A stretch of 64,000 nt of DNA from Acanthaster planci (Eukaryota; Echinodermata; Asteroidea; Valvatida; Acanthasteridae), in the NCBI RefSeq assembly GCF_001949145.1, contig NW_019091405.1, positions 689,167 to 753,166 on the forward strand. Reading direction: 5' to 3'. Below the pieces are notes generated by a model. The model did no database searches, was not told the DNA's origin, and was given only the letters and a program-made list of their open reading frames with translations. The position numbers were made by a program, and so were the translations under genes. Positions 13,304 to 27,500 of the stretch are shown here, in pieces. Each line of letters opens with the position of its first letter. The stretch's first letter is position 1.

Positions 13304-13500
13304 ATGCCACGAAGTGTTGCTGGCCCTGTAATGGTGAGACTTAGTGAGACTGAACATAATCACTTTACCAGTCAGTATGACCGGAACCCGGCGAATTCGG
13401 GGACTCCTTTAAACTCCTATTACAAATCGGCGGAAGATTCATATTGGAGGACAAAAGGAATTGTGGACCCGCCGTGCCAAATGGCGGGACCGCCACAGCT
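13304..13500 (+). other. Possible short coding exon, product not recognised
   Basis: An ATG at 13304 opens a frame of about 65 residues, starting MPRSVAGPVMVRLSE and containing YYKSAEDSYWRTKG, that stays open up to the edge of a hAT-like repeat starting near 13501. The amino-acid composition looks protein-like rather than random, and a weak GTGATG donor lies at the repeat boundary. I could not assign it to a family, nor find a partner exon before MOK. It could be a first exon of an unknown gene, a remnant cut by the repeat, or chance. Confidence 0.22.
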
Positions 13501-13963
13501 CAGTGATGCAGTCAAGTACTTAGTACAAGAACTGATTTTCAACTTGAGGTACGAGTACTTGTATCTCCCAAGTACAAGTACTTCTAATTACGAGTACAAG
13601 TCAGAGTCCAGGTAAATATTCAAATTTCTTTGTCAAAATGTTTTAAATTTGCAACTGATTGTTTTTATAAAAATCTGCCATAGCATTCCCAAATGTTTAG
13701 GTGAAGTTGCAGATTATTTAGTCCCAAAACTGTGTACGTGTATTTTTGGCTCCTTGGCAAAACACACAGTAGCCTACCTCGATGCTCGAATACAATTTTA
13801 TTCCGACTATTTTACAGCCCGAGTACAAGAACTGTTGTTCGAGTACGAAAAGTTGGACATTCGAGTACAACTGAGACACGAGTACTCTGAAATGGAGTGG
13901 TACGCGACTAGTAGTACTCGAATACGAGTATAGGCCTACCGATTTCGAGTGCTACAACACTGC
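13501..13963. mobile_element. hAT-like non-autonomous element, short copy of the GAGTAC-rich family
   Basis: The sequence is rich in GAGTAC/AAGTAC words and ends in CTACAACACTG, the same right end as the element at 20269-21566. Shared internal blocks include GCAACTGATTGTTTT, ATCTGCCATAGCATTCCC and TTTAGTCCCAAAACTGTGT. The left end reads CAGTGATGCAG, close to the family's CAGTGTTGTA. No 8-bp target duplication is evident here, so the copy is older or its left end is altered. Frames read through it are a property of the repeat, not a gene. Confidence 0.75.
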
Positions 13964-15588
13964 TGCCGCTGTGGTCCATCATGTATAGTCCTCATGGTGT
14001 TAGGTTGGCACCGCACCGCTGGCTGTCATTACTATCTTCAATTATCGGTAGCAGTATTATATTAATCAACAACACAGCTATTGCGTCAGATAATTCCTAC
14101 ATTTATAACAGTATGGTCACTGATGATGAAACGGTTGAAAAATAGTGATTTTGGACTCATACACAGCAAGATAAGAGTAAAAGTTAGCCAATTAGTTCAC
14201 GATAGGACCAGCTTACATCGGCTTTACTCATTTGCGCCGAGGAAACTAAATTCACAAATGGTGTAACTCAAATAGAAAGAGTTGCTACAACAATCAAGGC
14301 TCATCCCGTTTTACAGTCGTTTCTCTTTAAGAATCAAGACAAAGGAAAATGTTGAACATAATAATTTTCTGTGAACATTGAGGATATGGTTTAATTTTCA
14401 CATCGACTTAAGTTTAGAGCATCATTTTCGTGAATCGCCACCACTAAAACTTTTAACAGTCACTTGGCCCAATCATTTTCAGGGGGCCCACCGCTACAGC
14501 AGCTTCTCATCGTACTTCCGCACTCTCACATGGCACGTATGCTGAGGTTATAGAGACCACTCCCGTCAACTTCCATCTTAAACAGCCGACTAGCGCCAAC
14601 GGTATATCCAGAGAAGGTTGGGCCAATTACCCCTCCCCCCACATGTTACCTTTTTTCTTTTTTACATTCATTTATTTGTTTTAGGGATTGAAAGCTCCAG
14701 CTTTTTAAAATCGGTACGACCACTTAATCGAAAGGGGGACCGGGGTCACGTAAAGATTCTTACAAAACTACGGTTGGGCAGTCGTTTTGGCGGAAGAGCC
14801 CATCCCCCAACCCACTGATGGTCTTTCTTGTGTTTACAGCGAGTTGGTAGACACCTTATTACAATTAGTTGTACTACACCAGCAGATACACCTCGGGAAA
14901 GCAGAATAACCTTCGGAAGCTAAATTTAAATTCACCATGCATGAGCTCGTAAGATGATAGGGTTCAACACATTGATCTCTTTGATTATAGAGAACGGTGA
15001 TTCAACACCACAACGAATTTACAGAGCGCCCTCTTGGTAAACCGGCTGAGTTGACTGTTGCTATAGTCACCATAGTTCCTGTTAACACCCCCACTCTCCT
15101 GTAGTACGCTAACGGATATAGGCCTGATCATTTCCCCACTAAGCATCTAAAAATTAAGTAATTACTTTTTTAAAACCCAGAAGGAAAAGTAATGTGAATT
15201 TTAATAACAAAGTGCTATTTTTATTCAAGATTTTGAATGGTTTCAGAAATACTTTTATACTATTGCAAAAGTGATGCGCCGTTCATCCATTAAATATAGT
15301 TCCGGAGTACGCGAAATGTGTATTGGATTAGTTCCGGTATATATATCGCATGTAATAATAACGAGCCTTGAACAGGTGTACGTGAGCTGCATGTACAATG
15401 TCCATAGCAGGTGAAGATAAAGTGCTTCAGAATGAGTTGTAATTTTTTAATCCTAGTTACTTTACCTTTGTCTGTGTGATGAAACTATGGATTGGATAAC
15501 TAACTGTTCAACTGTTGTAGTTGCCTCTGTCTTAGCCACTTTTCAGCTAAATTTATTGATGCTGAATTGGTGAATTACCTGCGACACC
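13964..15588. promoter_or_regulatory. Intergenic sequence upstream of MOK, probably including its promoter and 5' UTR
   Basis: No coding exon is recognised. NPC2 and MOK diverge across the 3.2 kb between 12392 and 15589, so promoter elements for both are expected in this interval. A TATATATA stretch lies near 15345, about 240 bp upstream of the proposed MOK start codon. This is position only; no initiator or factor site could be verified from sequence. Confidence 0.3.
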
Positions 15589-18500
15589 ATGCACAGTGAG
15601 TTATGTTTACCATTTTTATCCGTAAGCCCCCATGATCATATTTTTGTTTGTTGCCAGACTTCGAGTTTTTATGCTGTATTGGAACATTAACTCTATGCCA
15701 TGTTATAAATTTGGCTGTCCTAGATCGCAGAGTATCCCGCCACCCAAAAACATGCCTGAAAATTTATGCATAGGTGTAGGCCAGTGAAAGATGTGAAAGC
15801 ACTGCCGCGCACATGGCCCACTGCCAGTGAGAACAACTGCGTGAGTTAGAAAAAAGTTGAATCCAAACGGACTACTTTGTTGCAGGCTACGTAGCTATGG
15901 AGTCAGGGAGCAATAAAAAAAAAAGATGTGAAGTGATGTGCAAGTATGAAACTCTTTCCTGCGAACCAGATGGGAAATTTAGTCTCCACCGGGGAGTCCA
16001 ACGTCAGCACTATACTTTGAGAACTCAAACCCACTACTCCATCTGACTTACTTTGAACCAATACATACAATTTACATGGTGGTGTAACGCTATTGGTTTT
16101 GGAATCAAACTTGATAGGTGAATGATTCACAGGTGTGACAAAGCCATTAAATCAAATTTTCCCTGACAGCAAATCTGAGTAATTATAGCTGTTAAAAAGG
16201 GGGATGAACAGGGTTTGAGGGCATGAGACACAGTACTTTTGAGAAAAATAAGATTTTTTCTTACCAATCCCACGCTTTCACCTGCCAACGATCGCTCTGT
16301 TCATGCGTCTTGTTTTTATCAGATTGCGCATGTGTCGCGTCCACCAATGGCTGCGCTTGCTCCGCATCTAGGTTTGACCATTTTTGGTCAGGAGGGAGAT
16401 TTCTAAGTCTCGTAATCTGTCACAGCTATCCTGATGGCGGTCACGTAATGAAAACTAGTGAAGATATAAAAGTTGCAAAAGTTACAGTACCCATTATTTG
16501 ATGCTTGCAATCGTAAAAAAGTGTGATATTTGCAAAATTTGCATAAATGTCCATTATTTCCCTTGTCTTTTTTTCTCTCACTCTGTAGAGTATCGAATCC
16601 TTGGGAAGAAGGGTGAGGGAACCTTTTCAGAGGTTCTAAAGTGTCAACACATCAAGGATGGGACCTACTACGCCTGCAAGAAGATGAAACAAACTTATGA
16701 CAGGTACATGTACATGCATGCACATCTGTGCAAGTGGTCATTGATTAGTGGAATTGGGGATAGACACCTGGGCCGGTAAATCGCACTGCATTTTATGCAA
16801 GCTGCGAGAGATTTCGTGTTTTCCGTCTTACTGTGTTGTGTTATTCCCAGGACTAGAGAGTACTTTTGAGAAAAAAAGCAGTGTGCTGGATAGTTTAACT
16901 TATTTGACGGGATTACATAGCCCCAAGAGTGACACGTACGTACCCGTACATAGGAAATTGCAATATGGTTTTCAGTAAGCAGCGATTAGACAATTAACAT
17001 TTATAAACATCACAAAAATGTAACCTTCATATCATCAGAGAGTGCTTAAGTTTTGAAAAGAAAAGTTGGCAGCGCTTTCCCCCTCAAAAGAGAAAACAGA
17101 TGTTTGCATTTGATGTGCAAACTAACAGCAGTGTGTGTTTGGTCTCCTTTAGTTTGGAACAAGTCAATAACCTGCGAGAGATCCAGGCCATGAGGAGGCT
17201 GAGTCCGCACGAGAACATCCTGGAGCTCATTGAAGTCATCTTGTAAGATTTGTTCATTTCATGAGATCTGAAATACCAGTCTGTGCAGCAGTGAAAGATG
17301 GCATGTTTTTTTTTTTTTCTACCTAACAAAGATGTCCTTGTGATAATGCAGACACAAAGCGTGCGTACAACAAGGGTGGGGATTGGCAGCTTGGGACATG
17401 GCCCTCAACAAAAAAAGGGGGATAAAATAAATGATGAAATTAAGACCATTTTTGGCTCCATTTTATATTTTCTTTCTTTGCTTCCTTCACATGTAACCTC
17501 ACCTCTCAGAAAGTTCGTCAAAGGTTTCACAAAAAATTCCAAAATTTTGAAAACGATTTTGGGCCTCCCCTTCAATATTTGTTTTTGGATGCACCCTTTA
17601 CAAGCGCAGATTGGTACCCTTGACACTGATGATGCTCAAAAGGTTGTAGGCTCTGTGCTATGAAGAAGAGGGAATTGTTGTAAAGCAAAGACTTCATTTG
17701 GGCTAGTACTTACACTCCACTGGTTGATACGATGTGCCTCACCTCATTTACCTATTCAATGTGTGAATCAACTCATTTGGGAGGGCTCCTTAAAATTTGG
17801 ATGCATGTACATTTACCTGTCGGCAAGTCACAGCACCCTATTGGCCGAAGAGGCTTGTATGATACTATACATGCATCTCCTGCGTGTGGACGTTTGCCAT
17901 CGCAGGAATGGCTTCTGGTCCCTGAGGTAGTCTGTACCAAGGCAGATGGAAGACTGTTCTCATCCTTTCCGTTGCTGCAATGTTTACATGTATGGAGATG
18001 GAAACCAGACAATCAGCCCAGAACCATTCGCTGGTGAAGGGTACTTGCATGTACATGTATTCATAAAATCAATGGGATGTTTTAAATTTTTGCTAAATCA
18101 GCATGGCGTTATCTTTTGGGGAGGGATATTTGTGATCCAGTCTAACAAACTGAGTCACTAATCACAATGTAAGATGTATTCACCTTTTGAGTTGCATACA
18201 TGTAAAGGCCTTCAGAAGAATCTAGCTCACTGCAGATCACTTAGAACCATCAACATTTTTCCACCCAATCAATGTCCGTTTTCCTCAGGATGCCAAAACA
18301 GGCGATACGTCAAAACAAAGAACTTGGTGTGGTCTTTGTTTAGAAGGCAAACCGAGATTAGATGAAAACACAAGCTTCAAATTTACACGTATGTTGTAAA
18401 AACTTAATGGAAAAACAATCAGGCTTATCTTGTGAGAAATGTAATGAAAAAAAAACCTTCAGGCATGCACTTTTATCTTTTTTTAAAACATACTTCCTGC

Positions 18501-21500
18501 TCACTTGTTAAAAAAACCCCGAGATTGATGATATCCCTTCTGTACCAGTGTCTGTGGCAGGTTGAAATAAAGCAAATTTGACCTCCTCTTACAGTGTTCT
18601 CTCCATTTATCTTCCCTTTATTTGGCAGTGATAAAAAGACAGGGACCCTGGCTTTACTATGTGAGCTAATGGATATGAATATATACGAGTTAATACGAGG
18701 TAAGCAGTATTCCATGCTTATAAATTATCCATCAAAAAAGAGATCTATCACCTCTGCATCAATGAATTCAATACACTTGGTGTTAGCATTAATTGTATGG
18801 ATTTTCCTTCGTGTAGATTAATGACATCCATGTAATAGATCCTGATTGGAATATTTCGTCAATATCTCTTTTCCGTAAATAACTGTACATACTGTCGCTT
18901 CAGACTGCAGTTACAAGAATATTTGGCACCTTTTTTGCCATTGTGAATTAATGTTATTTCCCAAATTCAAGAGTCCTGCAGTGTTTTTGTCTGTTTGGTA
19001 ACAACCATGGGTACATGTACATGTATAAAGTGAGACATAATCACGGCAACCTGTTGAGCTGATGTGAATTTGTAAATTCATTGTGGCATAAACCCTCAGG
19101 AGTCTAGAGATACTGTAGGCAAGTCACAAAAGAGAGTATACTTTAAACTCCAAAAGGACAAGATGAAGTTAACTCCCAAAGTCTGGCAAAATGGGCTTGA
19201 CCTGTAACCCTAATTACACTTTAGACCCCATGGAAGCAAGTACAGTACCTACACATGTAGTTACCAATACTTGGAAGCTTCCACATACAATGCAGGTACA
19301 TGTATGCTTTGATCCTGTGCCAAACATGCCCAGCATATCCCCAAAACCTTATAAATAGGCATGCTGCAATCCTCGGAGTCGAGGCTGCCACTGTGATGTG
19401 TTCTGCTGTTAGCATTTTAATTCCGTGGCATGGGGATTTACTGTGCATTGGAGTGTTAATTCACAGCAGCGGCTTTATGTGTCCAACGTCTGACTAGCAC
19501 AAAAGGCAGGAGTAAAAGAAAATTGTGGGTGGTTCTAAGAACGGAATGTTGGATTTAGGAGTTGGTTGTGAGGAGAGGACTGGAAATGCAAATTTAAATA
19601 TGAGTGTGTGTTCTTTATGCAAGTATGTCACAAAAGTATGCAGATTAACAAATGTACATGCTTCGGCATCTTCCTCCTTCTCTACACCTGTGCCTACTGA
19701 AGTGTGCCAGTCTTTTTTGCGTATCACAATTTGATGAATAATCACTTTGAAAGGTGTCATGTAAGTGCACCAAGGCATGACTAATAGCAAAGTAACTGCA
19801 CTGTAGCCTATGCATATGTGACTGGCATCTGAATGCTGTTGGCAGCCTTGTGGTTGCTAAGGCAACCAGGGTGGTCTCCAGTGGGAATGTTTGACATTTG
19901 AATGCGTGCATTGGATTATGCAATTGTTTTTTCCCCCTAGTTCTGCTGTACCACTATCAAAAAATCTTAACTGTGGCATGGCAGTCTCCATATGGCATCA
20001 CAATTTTGAATAGTGTGGTGTAGTTGCTTACATGTACACATGTATACATGTACATGCATACATACATGTACATGTTGGAATAGCCAGAACATATATGGAA
20101 CAAGCAAATACATGTACATGTATTTGAATAGGTCACTTAAGAGTATTGTTTGTTTACTTTTACATTTAGGGTCAAATGTGTTGGTGCCTCTTAGGGGATT
20201 TTTATAGATAATTCCATCACTAGATGCCAACAAGTACTTCACTTTGTAAAAGTAACATTGCAGATCATCAGTGTTGTATTTGAGTACTTTTTTCCGAGCA
20301 CAGAATACTGCCAAATACTTAAATTTCCAAGTACCTAAAAGTCCAGGGACTTTACCAGCTGAGTAACAGAACTGATTTTCAAGTACGAGTACTCGTATCT
20401 CCGAGTGCATGTATGAGTACTTCTAATTACGAGTACAAGTCACAGTACTTCATGTCTGGGAAATAGTCAAATTTGTGTGAAAATGTTAAGTGAGTATGAA
20501 CAATGGATCTACAAATTTTTTTGCAACTGATTGTTTTCATTAAAATCTGCCATAGCATTCCCAAATCAGTATGTTTAGGTAAAGTTGCAGATTAGATTTA
20601 GTCCCAAAACTGTGTCCATGAATAGGCTCCTTTTCAAAACACAGAAGTACAACATTTATACAGCAAGAGAAAGATCATCAATTCTGATGCATTGACAACA
20701 GCAAAAGCATTTACTCAGAGGTACATTGTAAAATGGAAAAGCATCAAGAGTAAGCAAATGCCATTGATGCATGGCCCAATTTCACACAGCTGCTTAAGCA
20801 CAAAATTTGCTGAAGTGCCAAAAAGGCCTTGTTCAAAAACAAAGGTTACAAGCTAAATCTCTGTGTGGTTGTCATACCGACCAAAAACATGTAAATAAGG
20901 CCACTTAAAAAAAGATACAAACCTGTAGTTTAGCATCAGTTGTATTTGCAAAAAATGAGGAGGGAGGAAGTTTTTTTAAAAAATACTTTGGTATCATGCT
21001 GATCTTGACTGCCGCAACCCTGGAACGAAAGTGCCATGTTCCCTTCAGGCTCGTGCACAGAAGTGCATGTGACAGTGTGTATGTACTCAGGTCACATGTG
21101 CGTGCATGAGGTTGTGTGGGCATTGTAGAAACTACAGGGGACGGCTAAGGACATCGGGAAAGACAACTTTTAAAGAAAAAAAAACATGCAGCAAAATTTT
21201 TTTGAGGCGGATGCTGATGCTAAACTAATTATTTTTTATGTGGCCTAACATTCCAAAACAATATACCGGTACATGTACATGGAGTTGTGATTGGTGATCT
21301 GTGCATAACATCACACGTGGCCATGTGCAATGTACATGTACCAGTATGACTCTTGACTTGTGATGCATTATAAACGAACAATGTGAACACGTAAATGTGG
21401 ATGCGTGAAGTCTGTTTTTTACTCAATTTTATTCTGAGTATTTTGCAACCTGAGTACAACAACTGTTGTTCGAGTACAAGAAAGACACAAGTACTCTGAA

Positions 21501-24500
21501 AATAGTACTTTAATAATACTCGAGTAGTGGTTCTTAGTACGAGACTCCACGAGTACTACAACACTGCAGATCATATAAGTACTATATTTCTATGAAGACA
21601 TTTGTAATCCCCTGATATTTGCTTTTTGGTATCTTTAGGAAGATCTGACAGGTTGTCGTAATAATAGCAAATCTACTCAATTTTCCAAATAAACTTACGT
21701 GTTGTGTAGAAACCTGGTTCTTGGGAATCTTGCGTCTGAAACATGTATTCTTTCACTTGCGTAGATTTTAGTTTGCTCTACCATGTCTATGGTCAAGATT
21801 GACTTTTAGACTTCAGCAAGTCCTTCAGCTCACCTGCCTTGATTCTCACAAATCTCAACATCACTGGTGGCAAACACCTGGCAAGTCGTGCCCTCTCCTC
21901 GGACTCTCTGACACAAGTGTCCCCTACACCTAGAAAATTTTCTACACCCCGCCAAATTTTTTTTACCTACGTCACCCCCGGTGTTTATCTATTCTTCCTG
22001 CGAAACTGTCTAGTTTTAAATAAAAAATACTGCATGGAAACATACTGGTGCACTAGCCAAATTAAATCAATAATTTGTTTCTTTACATGCACAACTCATT
22101 TAACTTAGAACATGTTGGGCTACTTTGCGTAAAAATGTATGTTAAGAGTTGTTTTTCTACAACAAACTAATCTCACTTGGTGACACACGGTTTCGCTTTA
22201 GTGCATGTGTTCGATACAGCTGTGTGCAATCAGTTCAGGGGGAAAAGTTTTTGTGGAAGCCCGCAGAACTCAGCAGGATCCATCAAAATGGGTAGGCTGA
22301 TTGCTGAATATGAGCAAATCATGCAGTTGTATCAGCCTCCAACAAGGCTTCCCGGCTGTTTGGCATGATTGGGATGAAAAACAAAACCTTGTCTGATAAT
22401 TGGATTGTCTGTGCTGTTTTTCATTCACAGGGAGACGGCATTATCTGGCTGAAATGAAGGTGAAATCGTACATGTATCAGTTACTGAAATCCCTGGATCA
22501 CATGCACCGGTAAGTTGCCATCAACTGGGAGTGTGCATTGGACCCAAGTACTCGAGTATCCAACCATTCATGTCAGGAATTTTTCATACTACTTGGCAGG
22601 GTCCCCATAACTTTTCAGAAAGTAAATGAAAGATTGTGAAGGTTTTGGGAGGATATTTAGAAATGCTGAAACAGATTTCACTGTAACCTGCAAAGATTGT
22701 TGAGAGTTTTGGTAAATTAGAATTTACCTCTTGGATGTTCCCTTCATGTTTTTTTCTTCTGTGAATTTGGTATTGGCTTTCTCCTACCAGTCCCTGGGTA
22801 CAACTTTTCTATTTCAGTAGGTTACCCAGTTCCTGTACTTTGTGAAAATGCACACAGTGCTATCACAAACGGCAATATTTTCAAAGAGCTGCATTCTAGG
22901 GCTGAGTCAATTTGAATAATTCACTATTAGAATATTCAACCTTCAATTTGATCAAATATCCAAATATTCAGTCTCACCAACAGGGAGGTTGTTGATGAAC
23001 AAACCATATACAAAATCAGTTGCAGTAGCACACAAAGTCATACATTATGATCAATATAATAGTTTCTCATATCTAGGAGTATCTCCAGCCATGATTTAGC
23101 AAGATTTAAGAGATGAACAAGACTTCTTGCCCTGTTGAAAATTTCTATTCCTTTTAAATTGTTTACAGGATAAGGTACTTTTTACATGGTTGTAAGATTT
23201 CTGACGGTTTTCATTTGAATCTGCTTGAAACAAGCCTCCATAGTGCAATTCTTCTCATTTAAAACAAAAGAAAATTTTGCATTTGAATATTCAAATTTGA
23301 AACACAATATTCGAATATTCGACAATCGATCAAATATTTGGTTATTTGGATATTCGGCATAGCCTTACTGCATTCTTCACAAAAAATTCTCACTTACACT
23401 GTGTGATTATTTGGTCATTTATTTTAAACAAAATTACTTATTCTTCCAGTGCAAGGCACTTGACTGGCCTCGTGATACTGGCTAAGCATACAGACAATCT
23501 TAAAACTGTCAGTGTGCATTGAATTCCATCTTGTAGAATCCCTCCAGAATTTATAATGTCACTATAATGAACATTATGAAACATGTTTGTTTTGCCAAGA
23601 AGGCTTCCAAGAAGCCCACATTTTATTTTCATCCCGCAGAAGCAAACAATGGGCATCTTTTATCCTCGTATCAAATCTTTATAAGTCGCAAAGAACACAA
23701 TTGCAAAATATAGTCAGAGGGACTCATGCGGTAGGCCATTACTAATGTTCAGCGTTGTTGCTCTATACCACCCAGACAGGGAGAGCCATAAATACGGTAA
23801 CAAAAGGCTTACATTTTATCACGATGGTGGTCATTTTCAATTTCCATGGAGCCAGTCTGTCTTCTCATGCGTGTTCAGTCATGTATTGGCGAGAGATCAG
23901 GTCCTCTCAGTTTTAATGAGATTTGATGTGATTCTGGCTTTGATGGATGAGTCTTGATCATTACAAATATGCAGGTTACAACCATATCGCAGTCTCATTA
24001 AAGAGAATGCATGCATTTTGTAAAGTTTTTTCTTTGAATTGCTCTTAAACATTAATTTCAGAAATGGAATATTTCACAGAGATGTCAAGCCAGAAAACAT
24101 ACTTATTAAGGTGAGTCTCTGCATTTTCTTTCCTTTGACAGTCTTGTGAATGGTAAGAAATCTGTTACTCTTGCAACTATGAAAAACAGAGACTGTTTTC
24201 ACTTTTCGTTTCCAGGATATGTAAGCTTATTTATGTCAGTTACCATGACAGCATGACAAAATGCTGTGGTTTTTTGTCATGGCATGTAAATATGGCATTA
24301 CGTCTCTGGCAGAGAATGGATGAAAGAGCACGAAGGAGTGATGTACCTGTATGTACATGTATGTGATCACGTATGCAGACTTCTGCAATTGTCCTTGGTG
24401 GCATGTCATTTTTTATGCAATCTGCCACACCAATTTCATGCTTCATCTGGGGGGGGGAGAGATGGACTAAAAACTCAAAAACAAAACGACAGTGCATGGA

Positions 24501-27500
24501 GATGGTACGGGAAGTACACAACTGCTTGGGAAGTCTGAATATGTACTTGAACTATGCAGATATCGGTTTCTGCGGTTCCAGTGTACCGTAGAGAACAGGC
24601 TTTTGAATGCATTGCATGAGAGGAAGTCATATAACGTGAAATTATCCTCTTTGAAAAAATGGATTAATCTCTCTTGTGTTACCAATGTACATACAGTACA
24701 TGTAAGCATGAGAGGCCAGACATAATGTTTACTGATGTTGCATGCTGTGTAATGCGTAGGCAGTGCAGTTATGCTGAAAACCAAGCATACATGTAACACT
24801 GAACTGAGTAAAGGATGAACCGCGGACGTGACTCACAAAATGTTGCATGATGTTAATGAGCATAATTCCACAATTTGCTTTCTTCACAAACCGTGCTGTG
24901 CTCCAAATGATAAAGCTGGCCCGAGAAAAGGTAAACGTACTTTGAAGCTTGCAAATCTCATTTCTCGTCCACATTCATGTGTGCAGTAGAATCATACAAT
25001 AGATACATGTACATCTGTAGCTTTCAGTGAATACATAGTAGCTCAAGCAGCTTGAACGAGCAACTTTAAAACGTCTTTGCGTATAGTGGACATTAGGCAA
25101 CAAGCACAGTAGAATTGGTAGCTCGGATCATGAAACTCCCTACCCCAAAACACCCCAAACAAAAACAAACACAGGTGCCATGTACATCAGATTGCTGTCT
25201 GTGTCCCATTCACACATTACTCGTAGAACTAGAAAGACACATTGCTTTTGTTGGACTTCGTCATTTCAAGCTTGACTGACCAATTTGTAACGGAATGGGC
25301 ACTGATGTTTTGTACCTTAAATGAGAACATGTCTGAATGGGCAGAAATAGTACTGAGTTGTTTTGCCGTATTTTGTTGGTTGTTTGGGAGTGATGCTTGA
25401 AGTCAGTATTTTTGTGGTATCTGCTCCATACACTTTAGTAACAGTCACACAGCAAAATGGGGACATTTATCACCTATCGTTATCTGTTGTGCAATTAGTT
25501 GCAGACAGGACTGAATTTGAATGGCACATCAGGTCAAATTTTTGCAGAAGGCAACAGTTTTCCTGTGCCTGATCCATTGAGCAAATTCACACGTTGTACC
25601 CTTTGGGGACTAAGATTTGCCCACATAATTAAGTACTGCATTAGTTATTTTCAAACTTGTTCAAACTGCAGCCATATGCAGTTGTTTTTAAGAGAGAAAA
25701 TGTAGGATTAGCCAAGTTGGGCACGTCTTAATTACTAGCTGGGAAATGGCTACAGCCATGACCATAGACGCATGCATTATTTCAAGGCACAGCCTTGTGC
25801 TTCTAAGTTAAGAAAGAGTCTGCTTATTAAAGTGGTCATTTCTGTCACTGAGAGTATTTTATTCTCTGTAATAGAAAATAGCATGATTAAGTATTCACTT
25901 TTTTCGTGCTGCATCGCATGAATTCATCCCACAAAACAATTCCACTTATGTGTAATCTGACTTTAAAAATGCTTGCCACATTTGTGCGTCCAGATGTTTA
26001 AGTATGAAACATTTCTTTTGTAGCTACTGTACATGTACGTGTAGACATCTTGAATGTGATTCTGATCATGCTTGTTGCATCCCAAACCTGGTGTACAAGT
26101 TTTGTGCTAATGCAGCATTTCAAGGATTTCAGTGGAACATTGTCAATACATACACGTGTGTAATGTGTTTCAGTTCATTAACTCCTAGTGACCTTGCCTT
26201 GGAAAAAAACAAATGCATGTAATTAGATTTAAAAAGCGAAGAAAACGTAAGTCAAAACTTGCTGAAATAGTTATCTGAGGTGTGGGTTCTTCTGTCTTCA
26301 GAAGGCATGCATTCGGCAAAATTTCTCATGCACAATTACATGTATTTTTAGAGGCACATGAACATACGATACCTGTGCAAAAGCAGTCATATTGTTTAGA
26401 CCCATCCTTTTTCCATTATACATGTATCACATTTTACGTGCTCTGCATACAGTGTGTACATGTACATTACACGTTCTTACTGGTACTTAGTGACAAGTGG
26501 GAAGTCAAATTGATGTGGAAATCAGACACGACGGTTTCATTTTCATTTTGATATTTCATTGTTTTTTAATTGTACCAATAGTCACTGTCATGCACTTCTG
26601 TAAGCATTATTCCTGATTTTGGAGCTCTGAAGACAATGCCACTGTGTTAAACATCAAACATTTCTCTGTCAAAACATACATACATGTACATGATAGAATC
26701 ATGAGATCTTAGTATCGTCTGAATAGTCATGCAGTGTGTTAACAGTCATGTGGAGGGGATTCCCTTGCCTGTACTTGTACCTTGTCAACATTCTACCAAG
26801 GGATTTCTGTTGGAACTGACAAATGTCAAATAGGATTCACACCTTTAGCCTTTAAAGGCTAGGAGGCAGGTGTTACCTGTAAATTTGCTGTGTGTGATGT
26901 GTAGTTGAGTAAAACCTTTCTGGAAGGGTGGGAGAGAGGTTGTGACCTCACAGAAGAATTTGATGCATCAGAGAAATGATTTGAGGGGAATGTAAAGCCA
27001 AATCCTAACAGACTCATGCCCTTAAGTACATGTATTTCAAATCTCTGTCGATAAGTTTGTTTGTGAGGAGGGTGCTTTAAAATTGGCATTAAAGCATGAA
27101 TCAATCAACGAACAAATAATTTAATTGTTCTTATTCCATAATACATGTATGTCAGTGTGGAATCTTGTATCTTTATAATATTTCATTCAAAATGGGGAAT
27201 TAAACAGTACAATTTCCTTTATTATGTTCTCCAAACTACGAGTAGAAAAAGAAACTAACCATCCAATCATTGATCAGTGTTATCCATGGCCGAAGATTTT
27301 GGCAGGGCGGTAGACAAAATTGCAAGCGCGAAGCCCTTTCGGCGTGGGGTCCGTGGCCCGCTTAAGGGCCCGGAAAATTTTGGATTCTAGATGCTCTGTG
27401 GTGCATTCTGGGGCAATTTCCAGTCCACTTCCGTCTGTAATTTGGCCCCAAATCTGATTGCATTTACAATGTGAAATATTGGCTAGGATATTCTTCAGGA

